Source: Pseudotabrizicola alkalilacus (lineage in GTDB: Bacteria > Pseudomonadota > Alphaproteobacteria > Rhodobacterales > Rhodobacteraceae). From it: a stretch of 64,000 nucleotides of DNA. The stretch is from contig NZ_QWEY01000012.1 in the NCBI RefSeq assembly GCF_003443995.1, positions 1 to 64,000 of the forward strand, in the 5' to 3' direction. Positions 55,279 to 64,000 of the stretch are shown here, in pieces. The position numbers and the translations under genes were made by a program. The notes below the pieces were generated by a model, which was not told the DNA's origin, did no database searches, and saw only the letters and a list, made by a program, of their open reading frames with translations. How positions within the stretch are numbered: position 1 is the first letter of the stretch; every line of letters begins with the position of its first letter.

Positions 55279-55710
55279 TTAGCGTGCCAGACTTTGCGTG
55301 GCCCAGGCCAGCACCAGATAGCGCCCGCCTTTGGCGAGGGTGACAATCAACACGAACCGCCAGAGGGGTTCGCGCAGAACGCCGGCCACAAAGGTGAGCG
55401 GATCGCCGATCACCGGAACCCAGGCTGCCAGCAGACTCCAGCGCCCCCAGCGCGCATACCAGCGGGTGGCGTTGTCCATTTGCGTTTGCGAAAACGGAAA
55501 CCAGCGGCGGTTGGAATAGCGGATCAGAAACCGCCCCATCACCCAGTTCACAACCGATCCGAGCACATTACCTGCCGTTGCCACACTCACAAGCAACCAG
55601 ATCGGGTGACTAGCAGACAGGATCAACGCGACCAGCACCGCCTCGGATTGCGCCGGGATCAGCGTGGCGGCGGCAAAGGCAGCCAGAAACAAGCCGACAA
55701 GCCCGGTCAT
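55279..55710 (-). CDS. yqaA: YqaA-family membrane protein (DedA-like)
   Basis: 143 aa, four or so membrane segments, with the SNARE-associated/VTT-type pattern AAFAAATLIPAQSEAVLVAL, LGSVVNWVMGRFL and LAAWVPVIGDPLTFVAGVLR. Third gene of the metal-efflux operon, starting two bases after the MFS stop. Function unknown; the family is linked to membrane homeostasis and lipid flipping. Confidence 0.88.
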   Translation of the reverse strand: MTGLVGLFLAAFAAATLIPAQSEAVLVALILSASHPIWLLVSVATAGNVLGSVVNWVMGRFLIRYSNRRWFPFSQTQMDNATRWYARWGRWSLLAAWVPVIGDPLTFVAGVLREPLWRFVLIVTLAKGGRYLVLAWATQSLAR

Positions 55711-55712
55711 GC

Positions 55713-57020
55713 TCAGGCCGCACGCGGCCAGCGTCGGTGCAGATCGTCGATCACATAGGCATGGGCGTGCACGGCAGCGTGTTGGGCCAGATGAGGGTGA
55801 TCGGGCGGAAGATCGGGGTGGTCATGGGTCAGCGCGCTGGCATCCTGTGACGGCCAGATCCACAGCACGGCCAGAAGACCAATCGTACCTACCCCGGCGA
55901 GGACAATCGCCGCAGCGGATAATCCCGCGCCCGCCCCGATCCAGCCCGCCAGCGGATAGGTGACCAGCCAGCAGGCGTGGGACAGCGCGAACTGCGCGGC
56001 AAAAACTGCCCCCCGATCCGCCTCGCGCGCAGAGCGGTTGATGATGCGGCCTATCGGGGTCTGGGTCAGCGAAAAGCCAAAGCCGATCACCGCCCAAAGG
56101 GCGATCAGTGCTGCAAGGCCGCCCACCAGCGGCACCAGTGCCACACCCGCGACCATCAGGACAGCCCCGCCGATCATCACCGGGCGGTCCTCTGACCGGG
56201 CAAGGAGGCGCGGCAAAAGAATGGCGGCCAGCATTGATCCGGCCCCAAATCCTGCAAAGGCCAGTGCGACCGCTTCGCCGCCCAGTCCCAACCGCGCCTG
56301 CACCAGCACAACCGTGTTGACATAGACCATCGCCCCCGCTGCGGCCACGGCGGCCTCCATCACCATCAGCCCGCGCAAGCGGGGCGTCCGGGTGTAAATG
56401 CGGATGCCTTTCGTCACATCGGTCCAGAAATGACCGGGCGCACCCCGCGTCTGATCCGGCAAGCGGGTCGTCACGACCAGCAGAGCAGAAACAGCGAACC
56501 CCACAACGGTGCCCGCAAACAGCACCGGAAAGCTCACAACAGTCAGCAGCAGCGCCGCGATCATGGGCGAGGCCAGCTGCTCCAGGTCTTCGGCCAGACG
56601 CAACAGTGACAGCGCGTTGGTATAGTCACCCTCGTCCTTCAGTACATCGGGGATCACCGCTTGAAACGCGGGGGTAAAGCCTGCCGAGGCAGCCTGCAGA
56701 AAGAAGATCAGCACATAAATCTGCCAGACCTGATCGACAAATGGCAGGCAGGCAATCACCCCTGCGCGGATCAGGTCCAGTGTCACAAGAAAAGCCCGGC
56801 GTGGCAGACGCTCGGCGATGGCGGCGGCAACAGGGGCCAGCGTGACATAGGCGATCATCTTGATCGCCAGTGCGGCGCCCAGCACCGCCCCCGCATTGTC
56901 GCCCGCAAGGTGCCAGGCCAGCAGGCCAAGCGCGACCGTAGCAAGGCCTGTGCCCAAAAGTGCCACCATCTGCGCGGCAAAGAGGTGACGGAATGTCGGA
57001 TTGCGCAGGGTGTGCAGCAT
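55713..57020 (-). CDS. MFS efflux protein with His-rich C-terminus, probable metal exporter
   Basis: 435 aa from ATG 57020, which overlaps the regulator stop (TGATG). Twelve-segment MFS fold with LGAALAIKMIAYVTLAPVAA and AERLPRRAFLVTLDLIRAGV in the first half. The last 45 residues are rich in His and Asp (LTHDHPDLPPDHPHLAQHAA, VHAHAYVIDDLHR), as in nickel exporters of the NrsD/NreB type. With the InrS-like repressor upstream, nickel (or cobalt) export is the best guess; the metal is an inference. Confidence 0.78.
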   Translation of the reverse strand: MLHTLRNPTFRHLFAAQMVALLGTGLATVALGLLAWHLAGDNAGAVLGAALAIKMIAYVTLAPVAAAIAERLPRRAFLVTLDLIRAGVIACLPFVDQVWQIYVLIFFLQAASAGFTPAFQAVIPDVLKDEGDYTNALSLLRLAEDLEQLASPMIAALLLTVVSFPVLFAGTVVGFAVSALLVVTTRLPDQTRGAPGHFWTDVTKGIRIYTRTPRLRGLMVMEAAVAAAGAMVYVNTVVLVQARLGLGGEAVALAFAGFGAGSMLAAILLPRLLARSEDRPVMIGGAVLMVAGVALVPLVGGLAALIALWAVIGFGFSLTQTPIGRIINRSAREADRGAVFAAQFALSHACWLVTYPLAGWIGAGAGLSAAAIVLAGVGTIGLLAVLWIWPSQDASALTHDHPDLPPDHPHLAQHAAVHAHAYVIDDLHRRWPRAA

Positions 57021-57277
57021 CACAACAACTTTGTCAGGGATTTGATCTCGGCCAGATCATGTGCGCCGCCGCTTGTCACACAATGGTCGATGTGATCGTG
57101 GATCAGCGCCCGCTTTGCCTCGGCCACCGCGCGTTCGACAGCGTGCAGCTGCGTGGCCAGATCGACGCAGGGCCGCCCCTCGCCGATCATTCCGATAACC
57201 CGCCGCAAATGCCCTTCGGCGCGTTTCAGCCGGGTGGCAATGGCAGGATGGCTTGCATGGATATGCGGTTCTGACAT
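57020..57277 (-). CDS. CsoR/RcnR-family metal-responsive repressor, InrS-like
   Basis: 85 aa. All-helical DUF156 family (AIATRLKRAEGHLRRVIGMI, CVDLATQLHAVERAVAEAKR). The metal fingerprint is His5, Cys37, His62, Cys66, with family spacing 32-25-4: the H-C-H-C set of the nickel sensor InrS, rather than H-C-H-H (RcnR) or x-C-H-C without the His (CsoR). ATG 57277 stands ten bases from a G-tract palindrome that is its likely operator. Confidence 0.88.
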   Translation of the reverse strand: MSEPHIHASHPAIATRLKRAEGHLRRVIGMIGEGRPCVDLATQLHAVERAVAEAKRALIHDHIDHCVTSGGAHDLAEIKSLTKLL

Positions 57278-57286
57278 CCGCCATGG

Positions 57287-57307
57287 ATATCCCCCCTGGG
57301 GGGATAT
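57287..57307. promoter_or_regulatory. G-tract palindrome, operator of the metal-efflux operon
   Basis: ATATCCCCCC, T, GGGGGGATAT: perfect 10-base arms, lying 9 bases upstream of the repressor start. CsoR/RcnR/InrS proteins bind AT-flanked G/C tracts of this form, so the operon most likely represses itself and opens with metal. Confidence 0.8.
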
Positions 57308-57489
57308 GGCAAGGCCCAAGCAAGGACCGGTCGCCAATAAGGCGAAAGGGCCTCTTGATCCATTCCATTTCAAAATTTGCCAACAGATTAAAATTTAATC
57401 TTCAGTCTCAATGTGTTGTCGCGAATTGATGGGTATCTCAATAAAGTCTTTCGCTAAAAACCTATAAGTCAGCCATACGAATGTCTGCT

Positions 57490-57560
57490 AACATTTTAGC
57501 ATAAATGTTTACCGCCATGCCAGTGGACACACCATTCTCACGCAGATTTGACCTGTGTGA
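57490..57560. promoter_or_regulatory. Two inverted repeats before the NCS1 permease gene
   Basis: AACATT, 8 bases, AATGTT (57490-57509) and TCACGCAG, 7 bases, CTGTGTGA (57538-57560, one mismatch). Both lie in the 340-base gap with the metal operon, 60-130 bases before the permease ATG. They may be operators; the regulator is not in this window. Confidence 0.4.
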
Positions 57561-57619
57561 GCCGCAGGCAGCGCTGCATCAAAAAGACAAAAACACCTTC
57601 AACCGGGAGTCACACTACA

Positions 57620-59059
57620 ATGGCAATCAAAGGAACCTCTACCGAACTTGTCGGCGACGCGGACGCTTTGCGACCGGTTGAACCGCACGAGAAAACCTGG
57701 GGATGGTTCGCCATCTTCAACGTCTGGGCAAATGATGTGCAGTCGCTCTTTGGCTACACCCTCGTCGCGTCACTGTTCATCGGTTACGGCGTCAGCGGCT
57801 GGACCGCCTTTGCCGCCCTGATCGCCGCCGGGCTTTTCGTCATGTTTCTGGTCAACCTGTCGGGGGCGGCGGGCGAGAAGTACGGCATTCCTTACCCGGT
57901 CTTCGCCCGCGCCAGCATGGGCACTGCGGGGGCCAAACTGCCTGCCATTTTACGCGCAACAGTCGCGGTGTTCTGGTATGGCGTGCAGGTCTATTTCGCC
58001 TCGACCGCGCTTGCCTTGCTGATCCGGCTGGTAACCGGCACTTCCGACGGCGGCCTGTTCCTTGGCATGACGGGCGTGGACTGGGTCTCGTTCCTGATCG
58101 TCTGGGCCTTTCATATTGTGATCTTCTGGCGTGGCATGAGCTGGGTCGCAACCTTTCTGAACATCGCGGGGCCGTTTGTTTACGCGGTGATGATCGGGCT
58201 GGTCATTGTCTTGTGGTTCAAATCCGATGGCCAGCTTTTGCACCATGCCGCCACGATTTTCGCCAATCCCGAAGGCACATGGAGCACCGAAATCGCCGGT
58301 TTCATTGCCATCGTCGGCACCATGATCGCGTATTTTGCCGCCGTTATGATCAACTTCAGTGATTTTTCGCGCTATGCGAAGAACAAGGAGGCGATGATCA
58401 AGGGCAACCTTGCAGGCCTTCCACTCAACATGATCCTGTTCTCTGCGCTGGCGTTGCTGACCACCGCGGGAGCTGCGGCGGTTTACGGAGAGCAGATCAT
58501 CAACCCGACCGAAATCGTTGAGCGGACCGACAGCGTGCTTCTGGGTGTCATTGCCGCCATCACCTTCTTTGCGGCGACGGTTGGCATCAACCTTGTGGCC
58601 AACTTCATTCCGGCTGTGAACGGCATCGCCAACCTCGCGCCCGGCAAGATCAGCTTTCGCAAGGCGGGCATCGTCACCTCGGTCTTTGCCCTGATCATCG
58701 GCGGGCTTTGGACAGCGGTGATCAGTTCCATCGGGATCAGCGGCTTTGTGAACACGCTGGGGGCTACGCTTGCGCCGCTTTATGGCATTCTGGTGGTGGA
58801 CTATTACCTGATCCGCAAACAGGAACTCAGCCGTGCCGATCTTTATGATCTGGAGGGTGGGATCTACCATTACGGCAATGGCTGGAACCAGAACGCGGTC
58901 TTTGCTTTCGGTATCGCCGCGCTCTTTTCGGTGGCAACGGTCTGGGTTCCGGCTCTGGAACAGCTTCAGGGCTATGCCTGGGTCATCGGTGCGCTGCTGG
59001 GTGGGGTGATCTACTATCAGCGGTGCAAGGCGGATCTGGCAGTATCGCCGCAGGTCTGA
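57620..59059 (+). CDS. NCS1-family nucleobase/hydantoin-type permease
   Basis: 479-aa membrane transporter with about twelve segments. The family start WGWFAIFNVWANDVQSLFGY, the conserved GIPYPVFARASMG in segment 3, INFSDFSRYAKNKEAMIKGN and LYGILVVDYYLIRK near the end are typical. Members take up cytosine, uracil, allantoin, hydantoins or thiamine precursors; the substrate here is not decidable. ATG 57620 chosen over an upstream TTG because GGGAG precedes it. Confidence 0.9.
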   Translation: MAIKGTSTELVGDADALRPVEPHEKTWGWFAIFNVWANDVQSLFGYTLVASLFIGYGVSGWTAFAALIAAGLFVMFLVNLSGAAGEKYGIPYPVFARASMGTAGAKLPAILRATVAVFWYGVQVYFASTALALLIRLVTGTSDGGLFLGMTGVDWVSFLIVWAFHIVIFWRGMSWVATFLNIAGPFVYAVMIGLVIVLWFKSDGQLLHHAATIFANPEGTWSTEIAGFIAIVGTMIAYFAAVMINFSDFSRYAKNKEAMIKGNLAGLPLNMILFSALALLTTAGAAAVYGEQIINPTEIVERTDSVLLGVIAAITFFAATVGINLVANFIPAVNGIANLAPGKISFRKAGIVTSVFALIIGGLWTAVISSIGISGFVNTLGATLAPLYGILVVDYYLIRKQELSRADLYDLEGGIYHYGNGWNQNAVFAFGIAALFSVATVWVPALEQLQGYAWVIGALLGGVIYYQRCKADLAVSPQV

Positions 59060-59078
59060 TCAGGCACCATTGATCGAA

Positions 59079-59113
59079 AAGACAGGCGGGCAGATCTTCT
59101 GCCCGCCTGTCTT
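59079..59113 (+). terminator. Strong hairpin terminator after the permease gene
   Basis: AAGACAGGCGGGCAGA, three-base loop, and its exact reverse complement: a 16-bp stem starting 19 bases after the stop. The T-run is broken (TTGTCT), but the strength and position fit termination before the phosphonate operon. Confidence 0.75.
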
Positions 59114-59243
59114 GTCTGAAACAGACATCGTGCCGGGACGGATCAGGCCGCCGCCCTCGGATTGTCACGAAAAGATTACGCAAGTGATACCCGTGTGTAA
59201 CATGGAGTTGCTAGCCGACCTCCTGACCGAAAAGGAGATCGCC

Positions 59244-60197
59244 ATGACCATCCGCACCCTGTTGACCGCGACCGCATTGACCTGTGCCGTCGCTTTGCCT
59301 GCCGCAGCTGAATTTGCCCTTGATGCCCGCTACATCGACGCCGACGGCGACATGATCGCCGACATCCCGACTGATCCGGCGCAGCTGGTCGATCCCGACA
59401 CGCTGATCTTTGCCTATACCCCGGTCGAAGATCCGGCCGTTTATGCCGAAGCTTGGGCTGATTTCATCACCCATATGGAATCCGTGACCGGCAAAAAGGT
59501 GCAGTTCTTCCCGATCAACAGCAACGCCGCCCAGATCGAGGCGATGCGTGCAGGCCGTCTGCACATCTCGGGCTTCAATACCGGATCAAACCCGCTGGCC
59601 GTGGCCTGCGCCGGGTTCCGCCCGTTTGCGATGATGGCCGCTGCCGATGGCAGCTTTGGCTATGAGATGGAGTTCATCACCTACCCCGGTTCGGGGATTG
59701 AAAAGGTCGAAGACATCAAGGGCCGCACCATGGCCTTTACCGCCGAAACCTCGAACTCCGGCTTCAAGGCGCCTTCGGCCCTGCTGGCATCGACCTATAA
59801 CATGGTTGCCGGCACCGATTTCACCCCGGCGTTTTCGGGCGCGCATGACAACTCCATCCTTGGCGTGGCCAACAAGGATTATGACGCAGCCGCGATCGCG
59901 AACTCGGTCATGTCCCGGATGATCGAGCGTGATGTGATCAAGCCCGAACAGGTCGTCAGCATCTACAAATCCGACACCTTCCCCACCACCGGCTACGGCG
60001 TTGCTCATAACCTGACGCCAGAGCTGCAGGATAAGATCCGCGACGGCTTTTTCAGCTTTGACTGGGCCGGATCCAGCCTTGAGGCCGAGTTCAGCAAGTC
60101 GGGTGAGTCGCAGTTCATCCCGATCACCTTCAAGGACAACTGGACCGTGGTGCGCGACATCGACGCTGCGATGGGCGTTTCCTACACCTGCCAGTGA
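59244..60197 (+). CDS. phnD: Phosphonate-type ABC binding protein
   Basis: 317 aa with a signal peptide (LLTATALTCAVALPAAAEF). PhnD-family blocks: IFAYTPVEDPAVYAEAWADF, IEAMRAGRLHISGFNTG and GRTMAFTAETSNSGFKAPSA (Ser/Thr residues that hold the phosphonate group). ATG 59244 has AAAGGAG eight bases upstream. Head of the phnDCEE operon. Could also serve phosphite or another small oxyanion. Confidence 0.92.
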   Translation: MTIRTLLTATALTCAVALPAAAEFALDARYIDADGDMIADIPTDPAQLVDPDTLIFAYTPVEDPAVYAEAWADFITHMESVTGKKVQFFPINSNAAQIEAMRAGRLHISGFNTGSNPLAVACAGFRPFAMMAAADGSFGYEMEFITYPGSGIEKVEDIKGRTMAFTAETSNSGFKAPSALLASTYNMVAGTDFTPAFSGAHDNSILGVANKDYDAAAIANSVMSRMIERDVIKPEQVVSIYKSDTFPTTGYGVAHNLTPELQDKIRDGFFSFDWAGSSLEAEFSKSGESQFIPITFKDNWTVVRDIDAAMGVSYTCQ

Positions 60198-60214
60198 CCG
60201 ACTGAGATACCCGG

Positions 60215-60240
60215 ATGCGGGCGGAGCACTCCGTCCGCAT
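60215..60240 (+). promoter_or_regulatory. Hairpin between phnD and phnC
   Basis: A 12-bp stem with one G-T pair and a two-base loop, then TTTT at 60246-60249. Placed just after the binding-protein gene, it probably terminates part of the transcripts or protects the phnD mRNA 3' end, giving more binding protein than ATPase and permease. Confidence 0.65.
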
Positions 60241-60265
60241 TCCGCTTTTGTGCCAAGGATAACCG

Positions 60266-61087
60266 ATGCTGACCGTGACCGACCTGACCAAAACCTATAA
60301 GACCGGAGACAAGGCGCTGGCCGAGGTCAGCCTGACCGTTCCCAAAGGGCAGGTTGTCGGGTTGATCGGGCCATCGGGGGCGGGCAAATCCACCCTGATC
60401 CGCTGCATCAACCGGTTGGTGGAGCCGACCAGCGGCAAGATCGCGCTGTCGGGGGCAGAACTCACCGGCCTAGGCCCGCGCGCGTTGCGGCGCGAGCGGC
60501 GGCGGATCGGCATGATCTTTCAGGAATATGCGTTGGTGGAACGGCTGACGGTGATGGAAAACGTGCTGTCCGGCCGTCTGGGCTATGTCTCGTTCTGGCA
60601 AAGTTTTACGCGGCGCTTTCCGTCCGCCGACATCGAACGCGCCTACCGCCTGTTGGACCGGGTGGGCCTGATGGAACATGCCGACAAGCGCGCCGATGCG
60701 CTGTCGGGCGGTCAGCGTCAGCGGGTGGGCATTGCGCGGGCGCTCAGCCAGGAACCCGAGCTGCTGTTGGTCGATGAACCCACCGCCAGCCTTGATCCCA
60801 AAACCAGCCGCCAGATCATGCGCCTGTTGATCGAGATCTGCGCCGAACGCGGCCTGCCCGCAATTGTGAACATCCATGACGTGCCACTGGCGCAGCAATT
60901 CATGCAGCGCATCATCGGCTTGCGTGCAGGTCGCGTCGTCTTTGATGGCCCGCCCGAGCAGCTGACCGAAAGCGTACTGACCACAATTTACGGTGCCGAA
61001 GACTGGACCGCCATGCGCAAGGATGGCGAGGCCGACCGGGTGGCCGAGGCCGAGGCTGTGGCCCGTCTGGCGATGATCAGCGCATGA
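60266..61087 (+). CDS. phnC: Phosphonate ABC transporter ATPase
   Basis: 273 aa. Walker [12 protein letters not shown], signature [15 protein letters not shown], Walker [15 protein letters not shown], and a His switch in [13 protein letters not shown]. Typical PhnC length. The gene ends with a four-base overlap into the first permease gene. Confidence 0.95.
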   Translation: MLTVTDLTKTYKTGDKALAEVSLTVPKGQVVGLIGPSGAGKSTLIRCINRLVEPTSGKIALSGAELTGLGPRALRRERRRIGMIFQEYALVERLTVMENVLSGRLGYVSFWQSFTRRFPSADIERAYRLLDRVGLMEHADKRADALSGGQRQRVGIARALSQEPELLLVDEPTASLDPKTSRQIMRLLIEICAERGLPAIVNIHDVPLAQQFMQRIIGLRAGRVVFDGPPEQLTESVLTTIYGAEDWTAMRKDGEADRVAEAEAVARLAMISA

Positions 61088-61884
61088 CCGGGTATCCCAC
61101 CACATGGCGGCGTCCGCCGCAGATTGTGACCGACCGCCGTTGGCGCATCGTGCTGACCGTGGCCATCATCGCCTATCTGCTGATCGGCATGGGCAGCGTC
61201 GAGGTGAACTGGGCCCGGATGATGGAAGGCGGCGAACGTGGCCTGCGCTTTGTCTACGGCTTTCTGCAACCCGACTTCACCTCGCGCTGGAAAGACATCT
61301 CCAACGGGCTGATCGAAAGCCTGACCATGACGTTGACCTCTACCGTTGTCGGCGTCGCCATTTCGATCCCCATCGGCATTGGTGCTGCACGCAATCTGGC
61401 CCCGCCATGGGTCTATTACATCTGCCGCAGCATCATCGCCGTCAGCCGGTCGTTGCAGGAAATCATCATTGCAATCTTTCTGGTGGCCATGTTCGGCTTT
61501 GGTCCCTTTGCCGGGTTCCTCACGCTCAGCTTTGCGACCATCGGTTTTATCTCCAAACTGCTGGCCGAAGACATTGAGGATATCGACGAGGCGCAGGCCG
61601 AGGCGATCCGGGCGACGGGGGCAAGCTGGCTGCAGCTGGTGCATTACGCGATCCAGCCGCAGGTGATGCCGCGGCTGATCGGGCTGTCGCTGTACCGGCT
61701 CGACATCAACTTTCGCGAAAGTGCGGTGATCGGGATCGTGGGGGCGGGTGGCATCGGGGCCACACTGAACACCGCCATCGACCGCTATGAATATGACAGT
61801 GCGGGCGCGATCCTGCTGGTCATCATCGCCATCGTGATGGTGGCAGAATACTCCTCCTCCTATCTGCGGAAGTTCCTGCAATGA
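61084..61884 (+). CDS. phnE: Phosphonate ABC transporter permease, first PhnE
   Basis: 266-aa inner-membrane permease. Segments include [20 protein letters not shown]; the coupling loop [20 protein letters not shown] and the block [20 protein letters not shown] are hallmarks of PhnE. Overlaps both neighbours by four bases; pairs with the second PhnE. Confidence 0.94.
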   Translation: MTGYPTTWRRPPQIVTDRRWRIVLTVAIIAYLLIGMGSVEVNWARMMEGGERGLRFVYGFLQPDFTSRWKDISNGLIESLTMTLTSTVVGVAISIPIGIGAARNLAPPWVYYICRSIIAVSRSLQEIIIAIFLVAMFGFGPFAGFLTLSFATIGFISKLLAEDIEDIDEAQAEAIRATGASWLQLVHYAIQPQVMPRLIGLSLYRLDINFRESAVIGIVGAGGIGATLNTAIDRYEYDSAGAILLVIIAIVMVAEYSSSYLRKFLQ

Positions 61885-62684
61885 CCGAGTTTCCCCAGAC
61901 ATGGGCGTTCCGCACCCCGCGCGCCCGGCTCGCGCTTTGGTTTGGCTGGCTCTGCCTTGTGGCGCTGTTTGTCTATTGCTGGCAGGTGATGACATCGACC
62001 ACGATCTGGATGTTCATCTGGGATGCCCCGCGTCAGGCCGCCGACATCGGCAGCCGCATGTTCCCGCCGCGGCTGTCCTATCTGCCAGAGCTGATGATAC
62101 CGCTGTGGGATACGCTCAACATGGCCACGCTGGGCACCATGCTGGGTGTGATCCTTGCCGTGCCCGTCGCTTTTTTGGCAGCGCGCAACACCACGCCCTC
62201 GGCGCTGATCCTGCGCCCGGTGGCGCTGTTCATCATCGTGGCCTCGCGTTCGATCAACTCGCTGATCTGGGCATTGCTGCTGGTCGCAATCCTTGGTCCC
62301 GGCCTTCTCGCCGGGATCATCGCCATCGGCCTGCGCTCGATCGGGTTTATCGGCAAGCTGATGTATGAGGCGATCGAGGAAACCGACATCCGCCAGATCG
62401 AGGCCGTCACTGCCACCGGGGCCAGCCCGGCGCAGGTGCTGAACTACGCCATCGTGCCGCAGATCATGCCCGCCTTCTGGGGAATCACCGTGTTTCGCTG
62501 GGATATCAACATCCGCGAAAGCGCAATCCTTGGTTTGGTTGGCGCGGGCGGATTGGGTCTGAAACTGCAAGCCTCTCTCAATACGCTCGCCTGGCCGCAG
62601 GTTACGACGATTCTGCTTGTTATTTTGGCAACTGTGATAGTGTCGGAATGGGTTTCGGCACGGGTGCGCAGTGCGATCATCTGA
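61881..62684 (+). CDS. phnE: Phosphonate ABC transporter permease, second PhnE
   Basis: 267-aa permease, clearly paralogous to the one before: EAVTATGASPAQVLNYAIVP and DINIRESAILGLVGAGGLGL occupy the same places. The two would make a heterodimeric channel driven by PhnC. Ends 43 bases before the next binding-protein gene. Confidence 0.94.
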   Translation: MTEFPQTWAFRTPRARLALWFGWLCLVALFVYCWQVMTSTTIWMFIWDAPRQAADIGSRMFPPRLSYLPELMIPLWDTLNMATLGTMLGVILAVPVAFLAARNTTPSALILRPVALFIIVASRSINSLIWALLLVAILGPGLLAGIIAIGLRSIGFIGKLMYEAIEETDIRQIEAVTATGASPAQVLNYAIVPQIMPAFWGITVFRWDINIRESAILGLVGAGGLGLKLQASLNTLAWPQVTTILLVILATVIVSEWVSARVRSAII

Positions 62685-62727
62685 ACAACCGCCATGCAAC
62701 AGCATGGCCCAACGGGAGACTGACCAC

Positions 62728-63744
62728 ATGACCAGACGTTTTACGCTGATCGGGGCCACGGCACTTGCGCTGCTGCCCATGGGCGCTTTTGCTCAGGACA
62801 AGGAGCTGGTGCTCTATTGCTCGGTGGATGAGGAATGGTGCCGCGCGCAGTCCGAAGCCTTTGTCCGCGAAACCGGCATCAACGTGCTGATGACCCGCAA
62901 ATCGTCGGGCGAGACCTTTGCCCAGATCAAGGCCGAAGAAGGTCAGCCGCGCGGTGACGTGTGGTGGGGCGGCACCGGCGACCCGCATCTGCAGGCCGCC
63001 CAAGAGGGGCTGACCGAAGAATACCGCTCGGCCATGCTGTCAGAGCTGCAGCCATGGGCTGTCGCACAGGCCGAAACCTCGGGCTACAAGACCGTGGGCA
63101 TTTATGCCGGGGCGCTGGGGTTTGGCTACAACTCCACCATGGTCACCGAAAACCCGCCTGCCTGCTGGAATGACCTGCTGGACGCGCGCTTTGCCGATGA
63201 CATTCAGGTTGCAAACCCGAACTCCTCGGGCACCTCCTATACCATGCTGGCCACGATGGTTCAGCTGATGGGCGAGGATGAGGCGTTTGCCTATCTGGCC
63301 AAACTGCATGCGAATATCAACCAGTACACCAAATCCGGCTCTGCCCCGATCCGGGCGGCGGCGACCGGCGAAAGCGCTGTCGGCATCGTCTTCATGCATG
63401 ATGCGGTCACCCAGGCCACCACGGGCGCGCCGATTGTGACCGTGGCCCCGTGTGAAGGCACCGGCTATGAGGTCGGCTCGATGTCGCTGATCAAGGGCGG
63501 CCCGAACCCCGAGGCGGCAAAGATCTGGTATGACTGGGCGCTTTCGGCATCGGCACAGGAAATCGGCGCCACTGCGAAAAGCTTTCAGGTGCCGTCGAAC
63601 GGGTCTGCCGCCACCCCGCCTGAGGCCCCGAAACTGGCCGATATCAAGCTGATCGACTATGATTTCGCCAAATACGGCTCGTCCGAGGTCCGTGCAGCGT
63701 TGCTTGCACGCTGGGATGCTGAAATCGGCGCGCTGCCGAAGTGA
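62728..63744 (+). CDS. ABC binding protein of the Fe3+/2-aminoethylphosphonate (AfuA/PhnS) type
   Basis: 338 aa with a signal peptide (LIGATALALLPMGAFAQ). Blocks LVLYCSVDEEWCRAQSEAFV, GETFAQIKAEEGQPRGDVWW and IYAGALGFGYNS fit the extracellular-solute-binding family that includes iron(III) and 2-aminoethylphosphonate proteins. The iron-binding Tyr pair of true ferric proteins is not evident. Standing right behind phnDCEE, with GGGAG before ATG 62728, a phosphonate such as 2-aminoethylphosphonate is the likelier ligand. The stop overlaps the next gene (TGATG). Confidence 0.8.
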   Translation: MTRRFTLIGATALALLPMGAFAQDKELVLYCSVDEEWCRAQSEAFVRETGINVLMTRKSSGETFAQIKAEEGQPRGDVWWGGTGDPHLQAAQEGLTEEYRSAMLSELQPWAVAQAETSGYKTVGIYAGALGFGYNSTMVTENPPACWNDLLDARFADDIQVANPNSSGTSYTMLATMVQLMGEDEAFAYLAKLHANINQYTKSGSAPIRAAATGESAVGIVFMHDAVTQATTGAPIVTVAPCEGTGYEVGSMSLIKGGPNPEAAKIWYDWALSASAQEIGATAKSFQVPSNGSAATPPEAPKLADIKLIDYDFAKYGSSEVRAALLARWDAEIGALPK

Positions 63745-64000
63745 TGCGTGCAGTGAAAGGCCGGATTGGCCTCGTTTGGTCCGGCCTTTTGTTGACCGCA
63801 ATTCTGGCCCTGCCCTGGTTCAAGGGCGGGGCACTGCTTGACTCGGCGCTGGCCGAGGGCGTGGCGGGCCGGGTCTGGCTGCTGCCGCTGGTGGCGGTGG
63901 CGCTGGGTCTGTCGGGTCTGTCGGTGCTGTCGCGCGACTGGCGGATACACCCCGCCGGGGCGGCACTGGTCGGGGCCGGTCTGATCTGGCTGCTGCTGCA
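63744..64000 (+). CDS. ABC importer permease, partial at window edge
   Basis: Only the first 85 codons are in the window: MRAVKGRIGLVWSGLLLTAI, LPWFKGG, then hydrophobic segments (VWLLPLVAVALGLSGLSVLS). It overlaps the stop of the preceding binding-protein gene and is most simply the permease partner of that protein. No coupling loop is visible yet, so family assignment rests on position and hydrophobicity. Confidence 0.65.
   Translation, partial: MRAVKGRIGLVWSGLLLTAILALPWFKGGALLDSALAEGVAGRVWLLPLVAVALGLSGLSVLSRDWRIHPAGAALVGAGLIWLLL

Noticed and set aside
1-64000. CRISPR arrays, rRNA and tRNA genes
   Set aside because: I looked for regularly spaced repeats and for tRNA arms and found none that hold up; a covariance search would be needed to be certain.

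Overview
The window looks like accessory DNA from an alphaproteobacterium of the Rhodobacterales (Rhodobacteraceae or Paracoccaceae type). This rests on the SRAP-imuA-imuB-dnaE2 SOS operon preceded by a GTTC-N7-GTTC LexA box, an EcfG-type stress promoter, the high GC of the conserved genes, and GpA-terminase/DUF2793-style phage genes. No database search was possible, so family names come from recognised motifs and protein layout. There is no rRNA, tRNA or CRISPR that I can support.

Layout. 0-6.4 kb: SOS mutagenesis operon. 6.4-8.1 kb: a complete IS1182-family element, inserted 32 bp after dnaE2, with inverted ends and a 4-bp target duplication. 8.3-13.4 kb: decayed IS3 orfA, then a stress block (FAD-dependent protein, DUF892 ferritin-like protein, large catalase). 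13.8-17.1 kb: IS21-family element and a dead tyrosine integrase. 17.2-22 kb: two sensor histidine kinases. 22.1-26 kb: debris and a small defence-type island: Zn-alcohol-dehydrogenase pseudogene, double-HTH protein joined to the start of a methyltransferase, AbiEi/AbiEii toxin-antitoxin pair, and IS91 fragment. 26-29.2 kb: overlapping PP2C phosphatase, Ser/Thr kinase, Ser/Thr kinase operon, the last kinase carrying a cold-shock-like domain.

29.4-39.4 kb: a scrambled, non-functional prophage (terminase, gpW-like protein, portal, protease/capsid fused by deletion to the lysis amidase, an inverted tape-measure fragment and a duplicated amidase piece) that also holds a VapBC pair and a broken LysR gene. 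40-45.9 kb: spermidine/putrescine-type ABC importer with a DmpA-type peptidase, divergent from an RpiR regulator.

46.1-54.5 kb: the most interesting part, a compact six-gene operon: B12-type radical SAM enzyme, fatty acyl-AMP ligase, a single protein made of two cytochrome P450 domains, acyl carrier protein, O-carbamoyltransferase, and a thioesterase with a cysteine nucleophile. Together these look like a carrier-protein-tethered small-molecule pathway: activate and load an acyl chain, oxidise and possibly C-methylate it, carbamoylate the new hydroxyl, then release. I do not recognise this combination.

55.3-57.3 kb: metal-resistance operon (InrS-like repressor, His-tailed MFS exporter, YqaA). 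57.6-64 kb: NCS1 permease, PhnDCEE phosphonate importer and the start of a second ABC importer that runs off the window.
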